Shown here: one piece after another, positions 26,660 through 37,109 of the stretch | How the letters are laid out: each line of letters opens with the position of its first letter | How positions within the stretch are numbered: the first letter of the stretch is position 1 | From: an uncultured Tateyamaria sp. | Lineage (GTDB): Bacteria; Pseudomonadota; Alphaproteobacteria; Rhodobacterales; Rhodobacteraceae | DNA: 46,653 nucleotides | Reading direction: 5' to 3' | NCBI GenBank assembly: GCA_905480645.1 | Contig: CAJQRC010000022.1 | Coordinates: forward strand, 1-46,653 | Translations under genes and position numbers: made by a program | The notes under the pieces: generated by a model | Database searches by the model: none | Seen by the model: the letters and a program-made list of their open reading frames with translations, nothing else | What the model was told of the DNA's origin: nothing

Positions 26660-28177
26660 TTAAACATTCGCCATTTCCGTGCTGTGGGCTCCACCCAACA
26701 TCAGTCCAATTTTCTCAACATCCAAGCCTTGGGTTGCCACTGGGGTTGATAAGCGCCCTTCATTGAGTGCAGCGAAATTATCTGAAATCTCCATTAATTC
26801 GTCTAGGTCTTGGCTAATGACAACTAAAGCGGATCCGCTTGCGGTAAGATCTAGTAAAGCTTGCCGAATATCAGCTGCCGCAGCTGCATCGACACCCCAA
26901 GTTGGTTGATTAACGACAAGAACTTCTGGTTTTTGTAATACTTCGCGACCTATGACGAACTTTTGCAAATTTCCCCCAGAAAGCGAACGAGCTGCATTCT
27001 CTGGACCTGGAGTACGTACGTCAAAATCTTTGATAATCCGCTCAGCAAAGGCACGGGTTTTGTGCCAGTTAAGTATACCGCGATTAGACAATTTTTCACG
27101 TGTAGCGCCCGTAAGCATTGCATTTTCAGTGAGTGACATTCCTGGCACAGAGGCATGACCTAATCTTTCTTCTGGCGCTGCAAGAATCCCAATTTGGCGA
27201 CGAGCCTCTGGCCCAAGTTTAGTCACATCTACATTTTTAAAATTTACCATTGAAGATCTACACATTAATTCACCGGATAATACTGCCAGCAATTCGTCTT
27301 GCCCATTACCAGCCACGCCCCCTATTCCCAGCACTTCGCCAGCTCGCACCTCGAATGTGATATCTTTTAACTCCATACCAAAAGGCGAGGATGATCTGAC
27401 CGAGAGGCTTGTAACCGATAAAATGACGGTACCAGTTGGGCTTGTATTACCTTTAGGTATTGCCAGCTTATCACCCACCATCAGTTCCGCCATATCTCGG
27501 GCCGATGTAATTTTGGGCACACAAGTGCCAACAACCTTACCTCTGCGCAGGATGGTTGCTGCACTGCAAAGGGAGCGAATTTCTTCTAGCTTGTGCGATA
27601 TATATAAAATTGCAGTACCTTCTGCACTAATTTTTCGCAAAGTTTTAAAAAGTATTTTAACCTCTTGTGGTGTTAAAACTGAGGTTGGTTCATCCATGAT
27701 TAACAATTTTGGTTCCTGTAAAAGGCAACGGATGATCTCTACCCTTTGTTGTTCTCCTGCGGAAAGGTCGCCTACTATACGGTCTGGAGATAGTGGTAAC
27801 CCGTAACTTTTGGACACCTCTCGAATACGCGTAGTCAATGTCCGCATGGGTGGGGGGTTTTCCATTCCAAGTGCAATATTTTCTGCCACTGTCAAAGCAT
27901 TGAAGAGTGAAAAATGCTGAAAAACCATGCCAACCCCTGCCGCGCGGGCAGTACGCGGATCGGACGGAGCGAATTCATCACCAAACATCTGCATTGTGCC
28001 AGCATCAGGTTTGATTAGACCATAAATCATTTTAACTAAAGTTGACTTGCCCGCACCGTTTTCGCCTAAAATAGCGTGGATTTCACCGAAACTTATTGAA
28101 ACGCATACTGCGTCATTCGCAACCACACCAGGATAGACTTTGGTTAAATTGGAAAGTTCAAGTAATGTTGAGGTCAT
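26660..28177 (-). CDS. Sugar/nucleoside-type ABC transporter ATPase with two nucleotide-binding domains
   Basis: 505 residues made of two fused ABC domains, as in RbsA and NupA. The first has Walker A GENGAGKST (38-46), signature LSAGEQQR and Walker B LLIMDEPTS. The second has the degenerate Walker A region VAGNGQDEL and signature LSGGNLQKFVIGREV with VNQPTWG in place of a DEPT-type Walker B, as is normal for the inactive half of this class. First gene of the BMP importer operon. The region 28178-28416 between it and dnaE should hold divergent promoters. Confidence 0.92.
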   Translation of the reverse strand: MTSTLLELSNLTKVYPGVVANDAVCVSISFGEIHAILGENGAGKSTLVKMIYGLIKPDAGTMQMFGDEFAPSDPRTARAAGVGMVFQHFSLFNALTVAENIALGMENPPPMRTLTTRIREVSKSYGLPLSPDRIVGDLSAGEQQRVEIIRCLLQEPKLLIMDEPTSVLTPQEVKILFKTLRKISAEGTAILYISHKLEEIRSLCSAATILRRGKVVGTCVPKITSARDMAELMVGDKLAIPKGNTSPTGTVILSVTSLSVRSSSPFGMELKDITFEVRAGEVLGIGGVAGNGQDELLAVLSGELMCRSSMVNFKNVDVTKLGPEARRQIGILAAPEERLGHASVPGMSLTENAMLTGATREKLSNRGILNWHKTRAFAERIIKDFDVRTPGPENAARSLSGGNLQKFVIGREVLQKPEVLVVNQPTWGVDAAAAADIRQALLDLTASGSALVVISQDLDELMEISDNFAALNEGRLSTPVATQGLDVEKIGLMLGGAHSTEMANV

Positions 28178-28416
28178 ATTAGTGCTTTCATGGGTCTTTC
28201 TTTGTAATCGCCCTCTTTAGTAACCGTGTCAAAGGTCTCACGGCAATAGCTTGAAATTATTTCTCTAAAAATTAAATTTTGTCATTTAAATAGTGATGTT
28301 ATTTATCTTAAAATGTCATTTTTAAATTGGGCTGTACAAATAAGATACAAAAGAATTTAAGAATAATTTGTCGGTTACACTGGATATGGACGCTGGCTAA
28401 GCTTAGTCTCCCAAGT

Positions 28417-31400
28417 ATGACAAATACTCCCCAATTCATTCATTTGCGCACCCATTCTGAATATTCGTTATTGGAAGGCGCTATGCGCCTTAAAAAGTTA
28501 CCTGAATTGGTACGTGCAGCTGGTATGCCTGCTATTGCGCTGACTGATACAAATAATATGTTTGCTGCGTTGGAGTTTTCGGTAGGTATGGCGGAATCGG
28601 GATTGCAGCCGATAATAGGTTGTCAAATTGACTTGCAATATGTGCCTCCTCGTCTGGGAGAACGGTTGGCAAATCATGCGTCCATTGTACTTCTTGCACA
28701 ATCTGAAGCTGGTTATCAAAACTTAATGAAATTGAATTCGTGTCTGTATCTGCGGGAAGGCTCTGAACTGCCCCACATAATAATGGATGAATTGGTGGCG
28801 CATTCTGATGATTTGATTTGTTTGACTGGAGGGCCGGAAGGACCTTTGGGTAAGTTGTTGCAAAGTGCGCAACGCCCCTTGGCAGAGGCTATTCTGGACC
28901 AGTTGGTTGGCGCGTTTTCGGATCGTCTTTATGTGGAGCTTCAGCGTCATCCTAGTGAGGCTGGTCAGCCAGAGGCTGAGCGGTTGACCGAGCGAGGATT
29001 TATCGAAATGGCATATGCAAGAGACTTGCCTCTTGTAGCAACCAACGACGTGTATTTTCCAAATTTGAAAATGTACGAAAGTCATGATGCATTGATTTGC
29101 ATTTCTGATGGAGCGTATGTCGATCAACAAGAGCCCCGCCGTCGTCTGACAGAACAACATTACTTTAAATCTCAAAAGGAGATGATTGCTCTTTTTGCAG
29201 ATCTACCGGAGGCGATTGCTAATACCATTGAAGTTGCTCAGCGGTGTGCCTTCATGGCCTACCGTCGAGATCCCATCTTACCAAAATTTGCGGATGATGA
29301 GGTGGAAGAACTTCGTCGCCAAGCTAATGAGGGACTAGCTGAGCGGCTCAAGGTTATACCTCTAGCTGCGACCTTGGAAGAGTATCAGCAGCGCCTTGAT
29401 TTTGAATTAGAAATAATCGTGGGAATGGGTTTTCCAGGTTACTTTCTGATTGTGGCAGATTTTATCAAATGGGCTAAGGACGAAAATATTCCAGTAGGTC
29501 CGGGTCGAGGATCAGGTGCAGGCTCTCTTGTGGCTTACGCTCTTACGGTGACGGATCTTGATCCTTTGCGTTATGCCTTGCTATTTGAGCGTTTTCTGAA
29601 TCCAGAACGAGTTAGTATGCCAGACTTTGATATCGATTTTTGTATGGATCGACGTGAAGAAGTTATCCGTTATGTTCAGCAAAAATATGGGCGAGATAAA
29701 GTTGGTCAGATTATTACGTTTGGTGCCTTACTATCCAAAGCAGCTGTGCGTGATATTGGACGCGTTTTGCAAATGCCATACGGTCAAGTTGATAGACTCT
29801 CTAAATTGATCCCTGTTGAAGGTGTCAAACCAGTTTCGATTGAAAAAGCTCTAGCTGATGAGCCGCGGCTTCGTGAAGAAGCGCGTAATGAAGAAGTGGT
29901 TAAACGCCTTTTAGACTATGGTCAGCAAGTTGAAGGTTTACTGCGAAATGCCTCAACACACGCTGCTGGTGTTGTGATTGGTGATCGACCTCTTGATACA
30001 TTAGTGCCGCTATATCAAGACCCGAGATCAGATATGCCCGCCACTCAATTTAATATGAAATGGGTGGAACAGGCTGGGCTGGTCAAGTTTGATTTTTTAG
30101 GCTTGAAAACATTGACTGTAATTCAAAATGCGGTTGACCAGATATTAGATGCAGGTAGAAATTTACATGTAGCGGCTGACGGGACCGAACTCTATCAGCC
30201 TGCTGAAGGTATGAAGAATGATATCGGCGGCATTCCACTAGATGATGAAGCAAGTTACCGGTTATACTCTGCTGCAAAAACGGTTGCTGTTTTTCAAGTT
30301 GAAAGTTCGGGAATGATGGATGCGCTTAAGCGTATGAAACCGACATGCATTGAGGATATTGTTGCCCTTGTTGCGCTTTACCGTCCTGGTCCAATGGAAA
30401 ATATTCCAAAGTATTGCGAAGTGAAAAATGGGCTGAGTAAGCGCGCATTGTTGCACCCCACTGTTGATCATATTTTGGACGAAACCCAAGGCATTATAGT
30501 TTATCAAGAACAGGTGATGCAGATTGCTCAGGAAATGGCTGGTTATTCTTTAGGTGGTGCTGATTTATTACGACGTGCTATGGGGAAAAAAATTCAGGAA
30601 GCCATGGATGCAGAACGCCCCAAATTTTTAAGTGGTTCTGCGGAAAATGGGGTGGATGAAGCCAAAGCTACTGAAGTTTGGAATTTACTCGACAAGTTTG
30701 CCAATTATGGTTTTAACAAGTCTCACGCGGCAGCCTACGCTGTGGTCAGCTACCAAACTGCGTGGCTGAAGGCTAATCATCCGTTAGAGTTTATGGCTGG
30801 TGTGATGAACTGTGATATGCATTTGACAGATAAATTAGCTGTTTATTTTGAGGAAGTACGAAAATCGCTGGCGTTACCTCATGTACCGCCCTGTGTGAAT
30901 CGGTCTGACGCCACATTTCGGGTTCTGGACGGGGCACTAGTTTATGCCATGGGCGCGCTAAAAAACGTTGGTGTTGAGGCTATGCGATTGGTTGTCGAAG
31001 GACGCAAAGAAACGCCTTTTGTGACACTTTATGATTTTGCACGAAGGGTAGATTTAAAGAAAATAGGCAAGCGACCACTTGAAATGTTGGCGCGTGCCGG
31101 AGCTTTTGATCAGCTTGATCAAAATAGACGTCGTGTCTTCGATGGACTGGATGTACTCAGCGCATATTCAGCAGCTATTCACGAACAAAAATCAAGCACG
31201 CAAGTGTCTTTATTTGGCGAAGCAGGTGAGGATCTGCCTGAGCCTCGGATGATGTCGGTAGATGACTGGCTACCTGCAGAGCGTTTAGGTGAGGAGTTCA
31301 AAGCTATTGGTTTTTATCTCTCGGGTCATCCTCTTGATGACTATATGAACGCGCTTAAGCGGAAGGGTATTATCACTCTTGATGACGTACGCATTAAAGC

Positions 31401-31917
31401 TGAGGGGCAACCTCTTTTGGCCAAGCTTGCTGGTGTTATTGCTGGCCTGCAAATTCGAAAATCGGCAAGGGGAAATAGGTTTGCATTTTGTCAGATGTCA
31501 GACACGACTGGTGCTTTTGAAGTTACTCTATTTTCGGATGTTTTGGAAAAAGTACAGGATCTGTTAGTCGCTGGAAAACAGGTGATTGTCACCGTTGAAG
31601 CTACTCTGGAATCTGATCAATTAAAACTTTTAGGCCGGTCTGTTGCAGCAATTGATACTGTTGTTGCTGATGTTGACGGTATGGGATTGCGAATTTTTGT
31701 CAATGAGCCGGAAGTATTGGAGTCTGTAGCCTCGGTATTGTCAGGTTCAAAACAATCTTCCACAGTGGCTGGTCGCGGGCCAATTACAATTTGTCTATTG
31801 GATGAAAATCTACCTGGTGAGGTGGAGATGGATTTGGGCGTTGAATTTTCCATCACTCCTCAAATTAAAGGTGCAATCAAGTCACTTGCAGGTGTGGTTG
31901 AGGTTCAGGATATTTAA
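28417..31917 (+). CDS. dnaE: DNA polymerase III alpha subunit
   Basis: 1166 residues from the chosen ATG; the longer frame adds 30 unlikely residues (KIQKNLRIICRLHW). N-terminal PHP domain (FIHLRTHSEYSLLEGAMRL), polymerase core with VGPGRGSGAGSLVAYAL, and catalytic aspartates D403 and D405 in PDFDIDFC. Next come FNKSHAAAYAVVSYQTAWLKANHPLEF, an HhH region, the sliding-clamp-binding motif QVSLFGE near residue 929, and the OB domain (GVIAGLQIRKSARGNRFAFCQMSDTTG). This is the replicative DnaE1, not the error-prone ImuC: the clamp motif is intact, and there is no imuA/imuB neighbour. Confidence 0.95.
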   Translation: MTNTPQFIHLRTHSEYSLLEGAMRLKKLPELVRAAGMPAIALTDTNNMFAALEFSVGMAESGLQPIIGCQIDLQYVPPRLGERLANHASIVLLAQSEAGYQNLMKLNSCLYLREGSELPHIIMDELVAHSDDLICLTGGPEGPLGKLLQSAQRPLAEAILDQLVGAFSDRLYVELQRHPSEAGQPEAERLTERGFIEMAYARDLPLVATNDVYFPNLKMYESHDALICISDGAYVDQQEPRRRLTEQHYFKSQKEMIALFADLPEAIANTIEVAQRCAFMAYRRDPILPKFADDEVEELRRQANEGLAERLKVIPLAATLEEYQQRLDFELEIIVGMGFPGYFLIVADFIKWAKDENIPVGPGRGSGAGSLVAYALTVTDLDPLRYALLFERFLNPERVSMPDFDIDFCMDRREEVIRYVQQKYGRDKVGQIITFGALLSKAAVRDIGRVLQMPYGQVDRLSKLIPVEGVKPVSIEKALADEPRLREEARNEEVVKRLLDYGQQVEGLLRNASTHAAGVVIGDRPLDTLVPLYQDPRSDMPATQFNMKWVEQAGLVKFDFLGLKTLTVIQNAVDQILDAGRNLHVAADGTELYQPAEGMKNDIGGIPLDDEASYRLYSAAKTVAVFQVESSGMMDALKRMKPTCIEDIVALVALYRPGPMENIPKYCEVKNGLSKRALLHPTVDHILDETQGIIVYQEQVMQIAQEMAGYSLGGADLLRRAMGKKIQEAMDAERPKFLSGSAENGVDEAKATEVWNLLDKFANYGFNKSHAAAYAVVSYQTAWLKANHPLEFMAGVMNCDMHLTDKLAVYFEEVRKSLALPHVPPCVNRSDATFRVLDGALVYAMGALKNVGVEAMRLVVEGRKETPFVTLYDFARRVDLKKIGKRPLEMLARAGAFDQLDQNRRRVFDGLDVLSAYSAAIHEQKSSTQVSLFGEAGEDLPEPRMMSVDDWLPAERLGEEFKAIGFYLSGHPLDDYMNALKRKGIITLDDVRIKAEGQPLLAKLAGVIAGLQIRKSARGNRFAFCQMSDTTGAFEVTLFSDVLEKVQDLLVAGKQVIVTVEATLESDQLKLLGRSVAAIDTVVADVDGMGLRIFVNEPEVLESVASVLSGSKQSSTVAGRGPITICLLDENLPGEVEMDLGVEFSITPQIKGAIKSLAGVVEVQDI

Positions 31918-31997
31918 CAAAATTAAATTGTCAGTAAGACATAAAATGTGGTGAATATAATATTTAGCTTTGCCCGTATTTTATAGGAAAATCTTAA

Positions 31998-32744
31998 ATG
32001 CGTAAGCATCTAGAAATTCTTGTGCTCTTTTTTGTGCTGCCAAGTTGTGGGGATTCGACCACTGGTATTGAGAAAATTTCTTAGAGTAAAAAAATTCAAA
32101 TATCTGTCGCAAAAAATGCTGAACCTGTTGAGGAAAACCTGCATGATAAAAACCAGTACTTTCTAGTTTGTTTCGCAACAGTGGTAGAGAGGTTTTTGTC
32201 AAAAATATTGACAAAGGTGAGTTGGCGAAGCCAACCAAAATTAATCGACAGTTTGGAAACTGTGAACCTGCCAAAGTAAGTAAAATATTAAGAAGCAGAA
32301 CGGATGCTGACGATGTTACTTTTGGCGCTATCCTACCATTTAGCCAAGTAGCGCGGGTATGTGATGCAAAAAGCAAAACGCTTGGAAATATTGTGTAGTG
32401 GGCAGCGCGTAAGGGCGCAAGTTATCGGCTTTATGATTTAGCTCTTAGTAGCGCTTTACCCAGTACTTTTGCATAAGGGGTTTTAGCGATAATTGCCCAC
32501 GCCAATTCAAAGTGTCTCTTGCACTCTTTGGATTATTTAAAATGCGTGAGTGAATAGGTTATGGAAAAGCAACAAAAAAAATCCATAATCAAAAATTTAC
32601 AAAGCTTATGAAGAATTTAAACAGAAGTTTGCGGTGTTGCGTGATCTAGACCTTGTGACCGACGGGTTCCACGATTGGAAAAAACTACTATTTTTACAAG
32701 CCTATGAAAAATTCTTTGAGAACGCACGCTGGCTGGATTTTTAA
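31998..32744 (+). pseudogene. Decayed lipoprotein gene (several frameshifts and stops)
   Basis: The ATG at 31998 opens a lipoprotein signal peptide MRKHLEILVLFFVLPSC with lipobox LPSC, but TAG follows at 32082. Protein-like sequence then goes on in other frames in collinear order. A frame from about 32150 to 32476 reads NRQFGNCEPAKVSKI, DDVTFGAILPFSQVARVCD and GASYRLYDLALSSALPSTF, with a TAG at 32396. A third frame from 32479 to 32553 reads GFSDNCPRQFKVSLALFG. Another from 32589 to 32744 reads KIYKAYEEFKQKF and ends FENARWLDF. Joined, these would make one lipoprotein of about 220-245 residues, similar to an uncharacterised alphaproteobacterial family I only recall loosely. At least three frameshifts and two stops make it non-functional. 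Confidence 0.7.
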
Positions 32745-32834
32745 ATTCATAAAAGTAATATTATTGCGGTTTTTTATAAAAAAAACCATAAGGGTTTTCC
32801 AGATTAATCAAAAGAGTACTGCGCTTAGCTGCTA

Positions 32835-33029
32835 TTAATAATGAGGTGGTCTTTCATCGCCTACGACAACACCGCCGCCGCCTTGCATTTCGCGAGCCCC
32901 CTCCCGTTCCATCAATAACTGCACTCTACGGGTTAGAATGGCAATTTCGCCTTCTTGACGAGCAACTATATCTGATAAGTCATCAACTGTGCGGTTTAGA
33001 TAGGCGATCTGTTCTTCAATTTTTTGCAT
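32835..33029 (-). CDS. slyX: SlyX family protein
   Basis: 64 residues, the normal size. The first 42 residues form a heptad-patterned coiled coil (IEEQIAYLNRTVDDLSDIVARQEGEIAILTRRVQLL), and the C-terminus ends DERPPHY, the conserved SlyX tail. Function is not established. AAGGAG sits 7 bases before the ATG. Divergent from hisS across 117 bp that should hold both promoters. Confidence 0.85.
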   Translation of the reverse strand: MQKIEEQIAYLNRTVDDLSDIVARQEGEIAILTRRVQLLMEREGAREMQGGGGVVVGDERPPHY

Positions 33030-33146
33030 AGTAGTCTCCTTATTGTCATTTGAACCTTCATCTTGTGTATGGCAAGACTGACGTGTGTCTTGCCCCGCTT
33101 AGCAGCGTAGGCTATCCCGCCCGCGAACAAAGAACGGAGTGGCACT

Positions 33147-34634
33147 ATGGCCAAGCCCAAGAAGACACCCCGCCCCAAGGCCCAAGCGCCGAGAGGTTTT
33201 ACAGATTATTTCGGCAAGGACGTGACAGAACGTATAGAAATGTTGCGTGCCATAGCTGGGGTGTACCATCGATATGGGTTTGACGCACTAGAAACTAGCG
33301 CTGTTGAAACTGTTGACGCTTTGGGAAAGTTTTTACCGGATGTCGACCGTCCAAATGAAGGTGTGTTTGCTTGGCAAGAGGAAGATGGAGACTGGTTAGC
33401 TCTGCGTTATGACATGACTGCGCCATTGGCACGATTGTATGCGCAATACAGAGACGATTTACCAAGTCCCTATCGTCGCTATACTATGGGTCCTGTCTGG
33501 CGCAACGAAAAGTCTGGCCCAGGTAGATTTCGACAATTTTATCAGTGCGATGCAGACACGGTCGGCACCGCGACTATGGCTGCTGATGCAGAAATCTGTG
33601 CCATGCTGGCTGATACGCTTGAAGCGGTAGGGATCAAACGTGGTGATTATGTGATCCGCTTGAACAACCGTAAAGTCTTGAATGGGGTAATGCAGGTTGC
33701 AGGACTTCTCGATCCGTCTGAGCCTGAAAAATTTTCGCAAGAACGGGGTATTGTTCTGCGGGCTATAGATAAGCTGGACAGACTTGGCCCAAAAGGTGTT
33801 CGTGCTTTATTGGGTTTAGGCCGCAAGGATGATAGTGGAGATTTTACTGATGGCGCAAGTCTCAGCGAAACTCAGGTTGAGATAGTAATGGGATTTGTAA
33901 GTGCTAAGCGTGATTTAGTTTCTGAAACGATCGAAAAACTTCGCACTTTGGTTGCCGGTTCTGCTGTAGGTGAAAAAGGTGTAGACGAGCTTGAAGAGAT
34001 TGCGGAACTTTTAAGTGGAGGAGGGTATGACGCTGATCGCATTGTTGTTGATCCTTCCGTTGTTCGCGGTTTGGGATACTACACTGGCCCAGTTTATGAG
34101 GCCGAACTTACGTTTGAGATTTTAGATGATAAAGGGCGCTCGCGTAATTTTGGTTCTGTTGCTGGTGGAGGGCGCTATGATGACTTAGTCAAACGCTTTA
34201 CTGGGCAAGAAGTTCCGGCAACAGGCATTTCTATTGGTGTAGATCGCCTTTTGGCGGCCTTGCGGGCTAAAGGCCACTCAAATACTGAAGTGACCGGTCC
34301 AGTTGTAGTAACGGTTATGGATCGTGACCGAATGGGGCAATATCAAGAAATGGTCGCGGAATTACGGAATGCAGGCATACGGGCTGAGGTGTATCTTGGT
34401 AATCCTAAGAATTTTGGAAACCAACTTAAATATGCTGATAAACGGGGAAGTCCAATTGCAATCATTGAGGGTGATGAAGAAAGGGATCGAGGTGTTATTC
34501 AGATTAAAGATTTGATCCTTGGTGCTAAAATAGCAAAGACCGCTACCCATGAGGAGTGGAAAGAAATGCCTAGTCAATATGAAGTGCCGCGCAACGAAAT
34601 GGTTGCCAAAATTAGGGAGATTTTGGGCAGATGA
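33147..34634 (+). CDS. hisS: Histidyl-tRNA synthetase
   Basis: 495-residue class II aminoacyl-tRNA synthetase. It begins [11 protein letters not shown], with motif 2 around [27 protein letters not shown]. The histidine-binding signature [12 protein letters not shown] lies near residues 306-317 and motif 3 in [15 protein letters not shown]. The C-terminal anticodon domain follows from about 385. The sequence is of the alphaproteobacterial type, with a lysine/proline-rich extension at the N-terminus. It overlaps hisZ by 4 bp, so charging of tRNA-His and histidine synthesis are co-expressed. Confidence 0.95.
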   Translation: MAKPKKTPRPKAQAPRGFTDYFGKDVTERIEMLRAIAGVYHRYGFDALETSAVETVDALGKFLPDVDRPNEGVFAWQEEDGDWLALRYDMTAPLARLYAQYRDDLPSPYRRYTMGPVWRNEKSGPGRFRQFYQCDADTVGTATMAADAEICAMLADTLEAVGIKRGDYVIRLNNRKVLNGVMQVAGLLDPSEPEKFSQERGIVLRAIDKLDRLGPKGVRALLGLGRKDDSGDFTDGASLSETQVEIVMGFVSAKRDLVSETIEKLRTLVAGSAVGEKGVDELEEIAELLSGGGYDADRIVVDPSVVRGLGYYTGPVYEAELTFEILDDKGRSRNFGSVAGGGRYDDLVKRFTGQEVPATGISIGVDRLLAALRAKGHSNTEVTGPVVVTVMDRDRMGQYQEMVAELRNAGIRAEVYLGNPKNFGNQLKYADKRGSPIAIIEGDEERDRGVIQIKDLILGAKIAKTATHEEWKEMPSQYEVPRNEMVAKIREILGR

Positions 34635-35701
34635 CTGACGCGCGGCTCAGAGCAGTTGCATTGCGTGATAGTTTTGTAGCTGAAGGGGCTATTGCTATTG
34701 AGACGCCAATATTACAGCCTGCTGGTCTGTTATTGGATCTTTATGGCGAAGACATACGCGCCCGTGCTTACATGACAAGTGACGCGCTCCACGGTGAGCA
34801 AATGTTACGCCCCGATTTTACGGTTCCCGTTGTACAAATGCATATGTCGAATAGCATAGAGCAGGCTCGTTATACATATGTAGGCGAGGTGTTTCGGCGG
34901 CAGGAAGATGACCCCAACCGTCCTAATGAATTTTTACAAACAGGGTACGAGATTTTTGATCGTACAAACCCAGCTGAGACCGATGCAGAGGTTTTTGCAC
35001 TTTTAGAGCGATCTGTGTCACACCTGAAACTGAGCGCTATTATCGGTGATATCGGAATTTTGATGGCGGCTGTGGATGGCTTGCACACTACTGAGCGCCG
35101 GAAAATGGCGCTGCGAAGGCATATCTGGCGTCCAAACCGGTTCCGTATGCTGTTGGATAGATTTTCAGGCCGTACGGCCATCCCAAATAGCAGACAAGCC
35201 CTATTGAATGATCATATTTCAAGAGATGTGCCGCTGATCGGGTTGCGTAGTCATTCTGAAATTCAAGATAGGGTTAATGCTTTGAAAGCAGATTCTGCTG
35301 AACCTCCTATTACCTCTGTTGAAATTGATGGACTGGACGCGCTGCTGAAAGTTTGTGGCAAACTTCCTTTTGCTTTGAAATGTTTACGTGATTTAGCAAA
35401 AACTATCCCTAGTATATCGTCTGCTGTGCTGAACCTTGACGCGCGTATAGAAGCCCTTATTTCTCGAGGCATTGATGTTGAAGATTTAGAATTTGATATG
35501 AACTTTGGCAGAACCTCCATGGAATACTATGATGGTTTTGTATTTGGTTTTTATTCCAAAATCCGTCCAGAATTACCTGCAATTGCTAGCGGTGGTCGTT
35601 ATGACGCTCTCACACAGCGCTTAGGGAACGGTGAAGAAATACCAGCCGTTGGCGGAGTTCTTCGTCCGAGTTTAATGGTCGATTTGGAAAGGTCCTTATG
35701 A
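34631..35701 (+). CDS. hisZ: ATP phosphoribosyltransferase regulatory subunit
   Basis: 356-residue HisS-like protein without tRNA-charging function that joins short-form HisG in an octamer and gives it histidine feedback. The N-terminal part keeps remnants of synthetase motifs ([38 protein letters not shown]). The C-terminal part reads [34 protein letters not shown]. The synthetase anticodon domain is absent. It overlaps hisS and hisG by 4 bp each. Confidence 0.93.
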   Translation: MTDARLRAVALRDSFVAEGAIAIETPILQPAGLLLDLYGEDIRARAYMTSDALHGEQMLRPDFTVPVVQMHMSNSIEQARYTYVGEVFRRQEDDPNRPNEFLQTGYEIFDRTNPAETDAEVFALLERSVSHLKLSAIIGDIGILMAAVDGLHTTERRKMALRRHIWRPNRFRMLLDRFSGRTAIPNSRQALLNDHISRDVPLIGLRSHSEIQDRVNALKADSAEPPITSVEIDGLDALLKVCGKLPFALKCLRDLAKTIPSISSAVLNLDARIEALISRGIDVEDLEFDMNFGRTSMEYYDGFVFGFYSKIRPELPAIASGGRYDALTQRLGNGEEIPAVGGVLRPSLMVDLERSL

Positions 35702-36387
35702 CAATTAAATTGGGTGTTCCGTCTAAAGGCCGGTTGATGGATGAAACTTTTGAATGGTTTGCTCAAAGAGGTATGAGCCTTAGCCGTACCGGGTCAGATC
35801 GTGAGTATGCAGGAGTAGTCGACGGCATAGATAATGTCGCTCTGGTTCTTTTATCGGCAGGTGAAATTCCGCGTGAATTGGCCGCTGGACGTATTCATTT
35901 AGGAGTAACTGGAACAGATCTCATTTGTGAAAAACTGCCATTATGGAGCAAACAGGTTGAATTGATCAAAAAGATGGGATTTGGTCACGCTGACCTCGTA
36001 CTGGCTGTGCCGCGAGGTTGGATTGATGTGGACCTTACTGACGATTTAGACGCTGTGGCAGCTATGTTTAGGGCGCGTCACGGTTTTCGTTTAAGAATTG
36101 CTACAAAGTATCATAGGCTTGTTCGCGAATTTCTTCGTGAGGCTGGAGTTGCTGATTATGCATTGGTCGACAGTCAAGGTGCAACTGAGGGGACTGTTGC
36201 TAACCAAACAGCAGAAGCGATTGCTGACATTACTTCGAGTGGAACGACCTTGCATGCCAATCACTTAAAAGTACTTTCTGATGGATTAATTCTTGCGAGC
36301 CAAGCGACTTTATGGAGAAGTAACAAAGCTAGCTTTAACGAAGTCGAGTATGCTGTTTTACTGCGTTTAATAGAACGATTGGTTTGA
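35698..36387 (+). CDS. hisG: ATP phosphoribosyltransferase catalytic subunit, short form
   Basis: 229 residues, the short form that lacks the C-terminal ACT-like regulatory domain and therefore depends on HisZ. It catalyses the first step of histidine synthesis from ATP and PRPP. Recognisable segments are LGVPSKGRLMDET, AAGRIHLGVTGTDLICE and the PRPP-binding QGATEGTVANQTAEAIADITSSGTTL. The last gene of the hisSZG operon; the rest of the his pathway is elsewhere. Confidence 0.94.
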   Translation: MTIKLGVPSKGRLMDETFEWFAQRGMSLSRTGSDREYAGVVDGIDNVALVLLSAGEIPRELAAGRIHLGVTGTDLICEKLPLWSKQVELIKKMGFGHADLVLAVPRGWIDVDLTDDLDAVAAMFRARHGFRLRIATKYHRLVREFLREAGVADYALVDSQGATEGTVANQTAEAIADITSSGTTLHANHLKVLSDGLILASQATLWRSNKASFNEVEYAVLLRLIERLV

Positions 36388-36478
36388 TCGGCCCTGAAGA
36401 ATAAAAAATCATTTTTGAAATTTTATCACCTGAAAATAAAGCGTCAAACAACGAAATATAAACAATAACGCCTATAGC

Positions 36479-36910
36479 TTATAAAACGCCTATCTCAGCT
36501 AGTGCACGATTCAATTCTGCTGGAAGTGGGTCTTCACTAGGGCGGCTTTTGGGTAAATCTGGCGGTGTGTCCTCAGGTTTGAGATAACGCCAGCCTTGAA
36601 ATGGCTTCTTTATTGCGGTTTGAACACGAATTATTTCAGGGTGCAGTACTATGGCGCAGCGGCGAATGCCGTCTTGTCCAATATGTTCATTGAGATGCAT
36701 AATAAGTTGACGACAGGTCACTACGCCTTTTATTACCCAAAAGATGGAACCGCCGGCTAGAATTTCGGTTTCACGCTTTGGCCACATGCGGGTGACGTGC
36801 CGAGGCAGCCCGTTTGGTGTTTGTGCGCGTTTCGTCGCCTGCCATGCTGCCAAATCGTCAATCGTTTCTGTGCCGACAGAGAGCTTTATTAAATTGATAT
36901 AATTATCCAT
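36479..36910 (-). CDS. DUF1489 family protein
   Basis: 143 residues, full length for this alphaproteobacterial family of unknown function. Family landmarks are INLIKLSVGTETIDDLAAWQ, RMWPKRETEILAGGSIFWVIKGV, RQLIMHLNE, DGIRRCAIVLHPE, FQGWRYLKPEDTPPDL and a PLPAELNRALAEIGVL tail. It is a soluble protein without signal peptide or membrane segment. Convergent with hisG across 91 bp in which I see no clear terminator. Confidence 0.9.
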   Translation of the reverse strand: MDNYINLIKLSVGTETIDDLAAWQATKRAQTPNGLPRHVTRMWPKRETEILAGGSIFWVIKGVVTCRQLIMHLNEHIGQDGIRRCAIVLHPEIIRVQTAIKKPFQGWRYLKPEDTPPDLPKSRPSEDPLPAELNRALAEIGVL

Positions 36911-37109
36911 AGAGACTCACTCACAGAAAGAGCCTAACTTAGCCAAAAATGCTATGAGCACAACCGTTTCTACAAGTATGAAGTTTCTATTTTGGGTTAT
37001 CTAAGTGCATTTTGTCTAAAAATATTTTTCAGGTTGTGTTCAGTGTAATTAGACTGTCTTGCTCTCCGGTCAGGCAGCCAGTAGGATTTTAGAATAAGGG
37101 GATTAAGTG

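Noticed and set aside
28417-31917. Error-prone polymerase ImuC (DnaE2)
   Set aside because: Sequence order, the QVSLFGE clamp motif and the lack of imuA/imuB neighbours fit replicative DnaE1.
31981-32376. Minus-strand open frame of 131 codons
   Set aside because: It lies over the decayed lipoprotein, has no family resemblance, and the plus strand shows collinear protein-like segments instead.
36911-37109. Cobalamin riboswitch or NrdR box upstream of nrdJ
   Set aside because: I looked for the B12-box and for paired NrdR palindromes and saw no convincing match.
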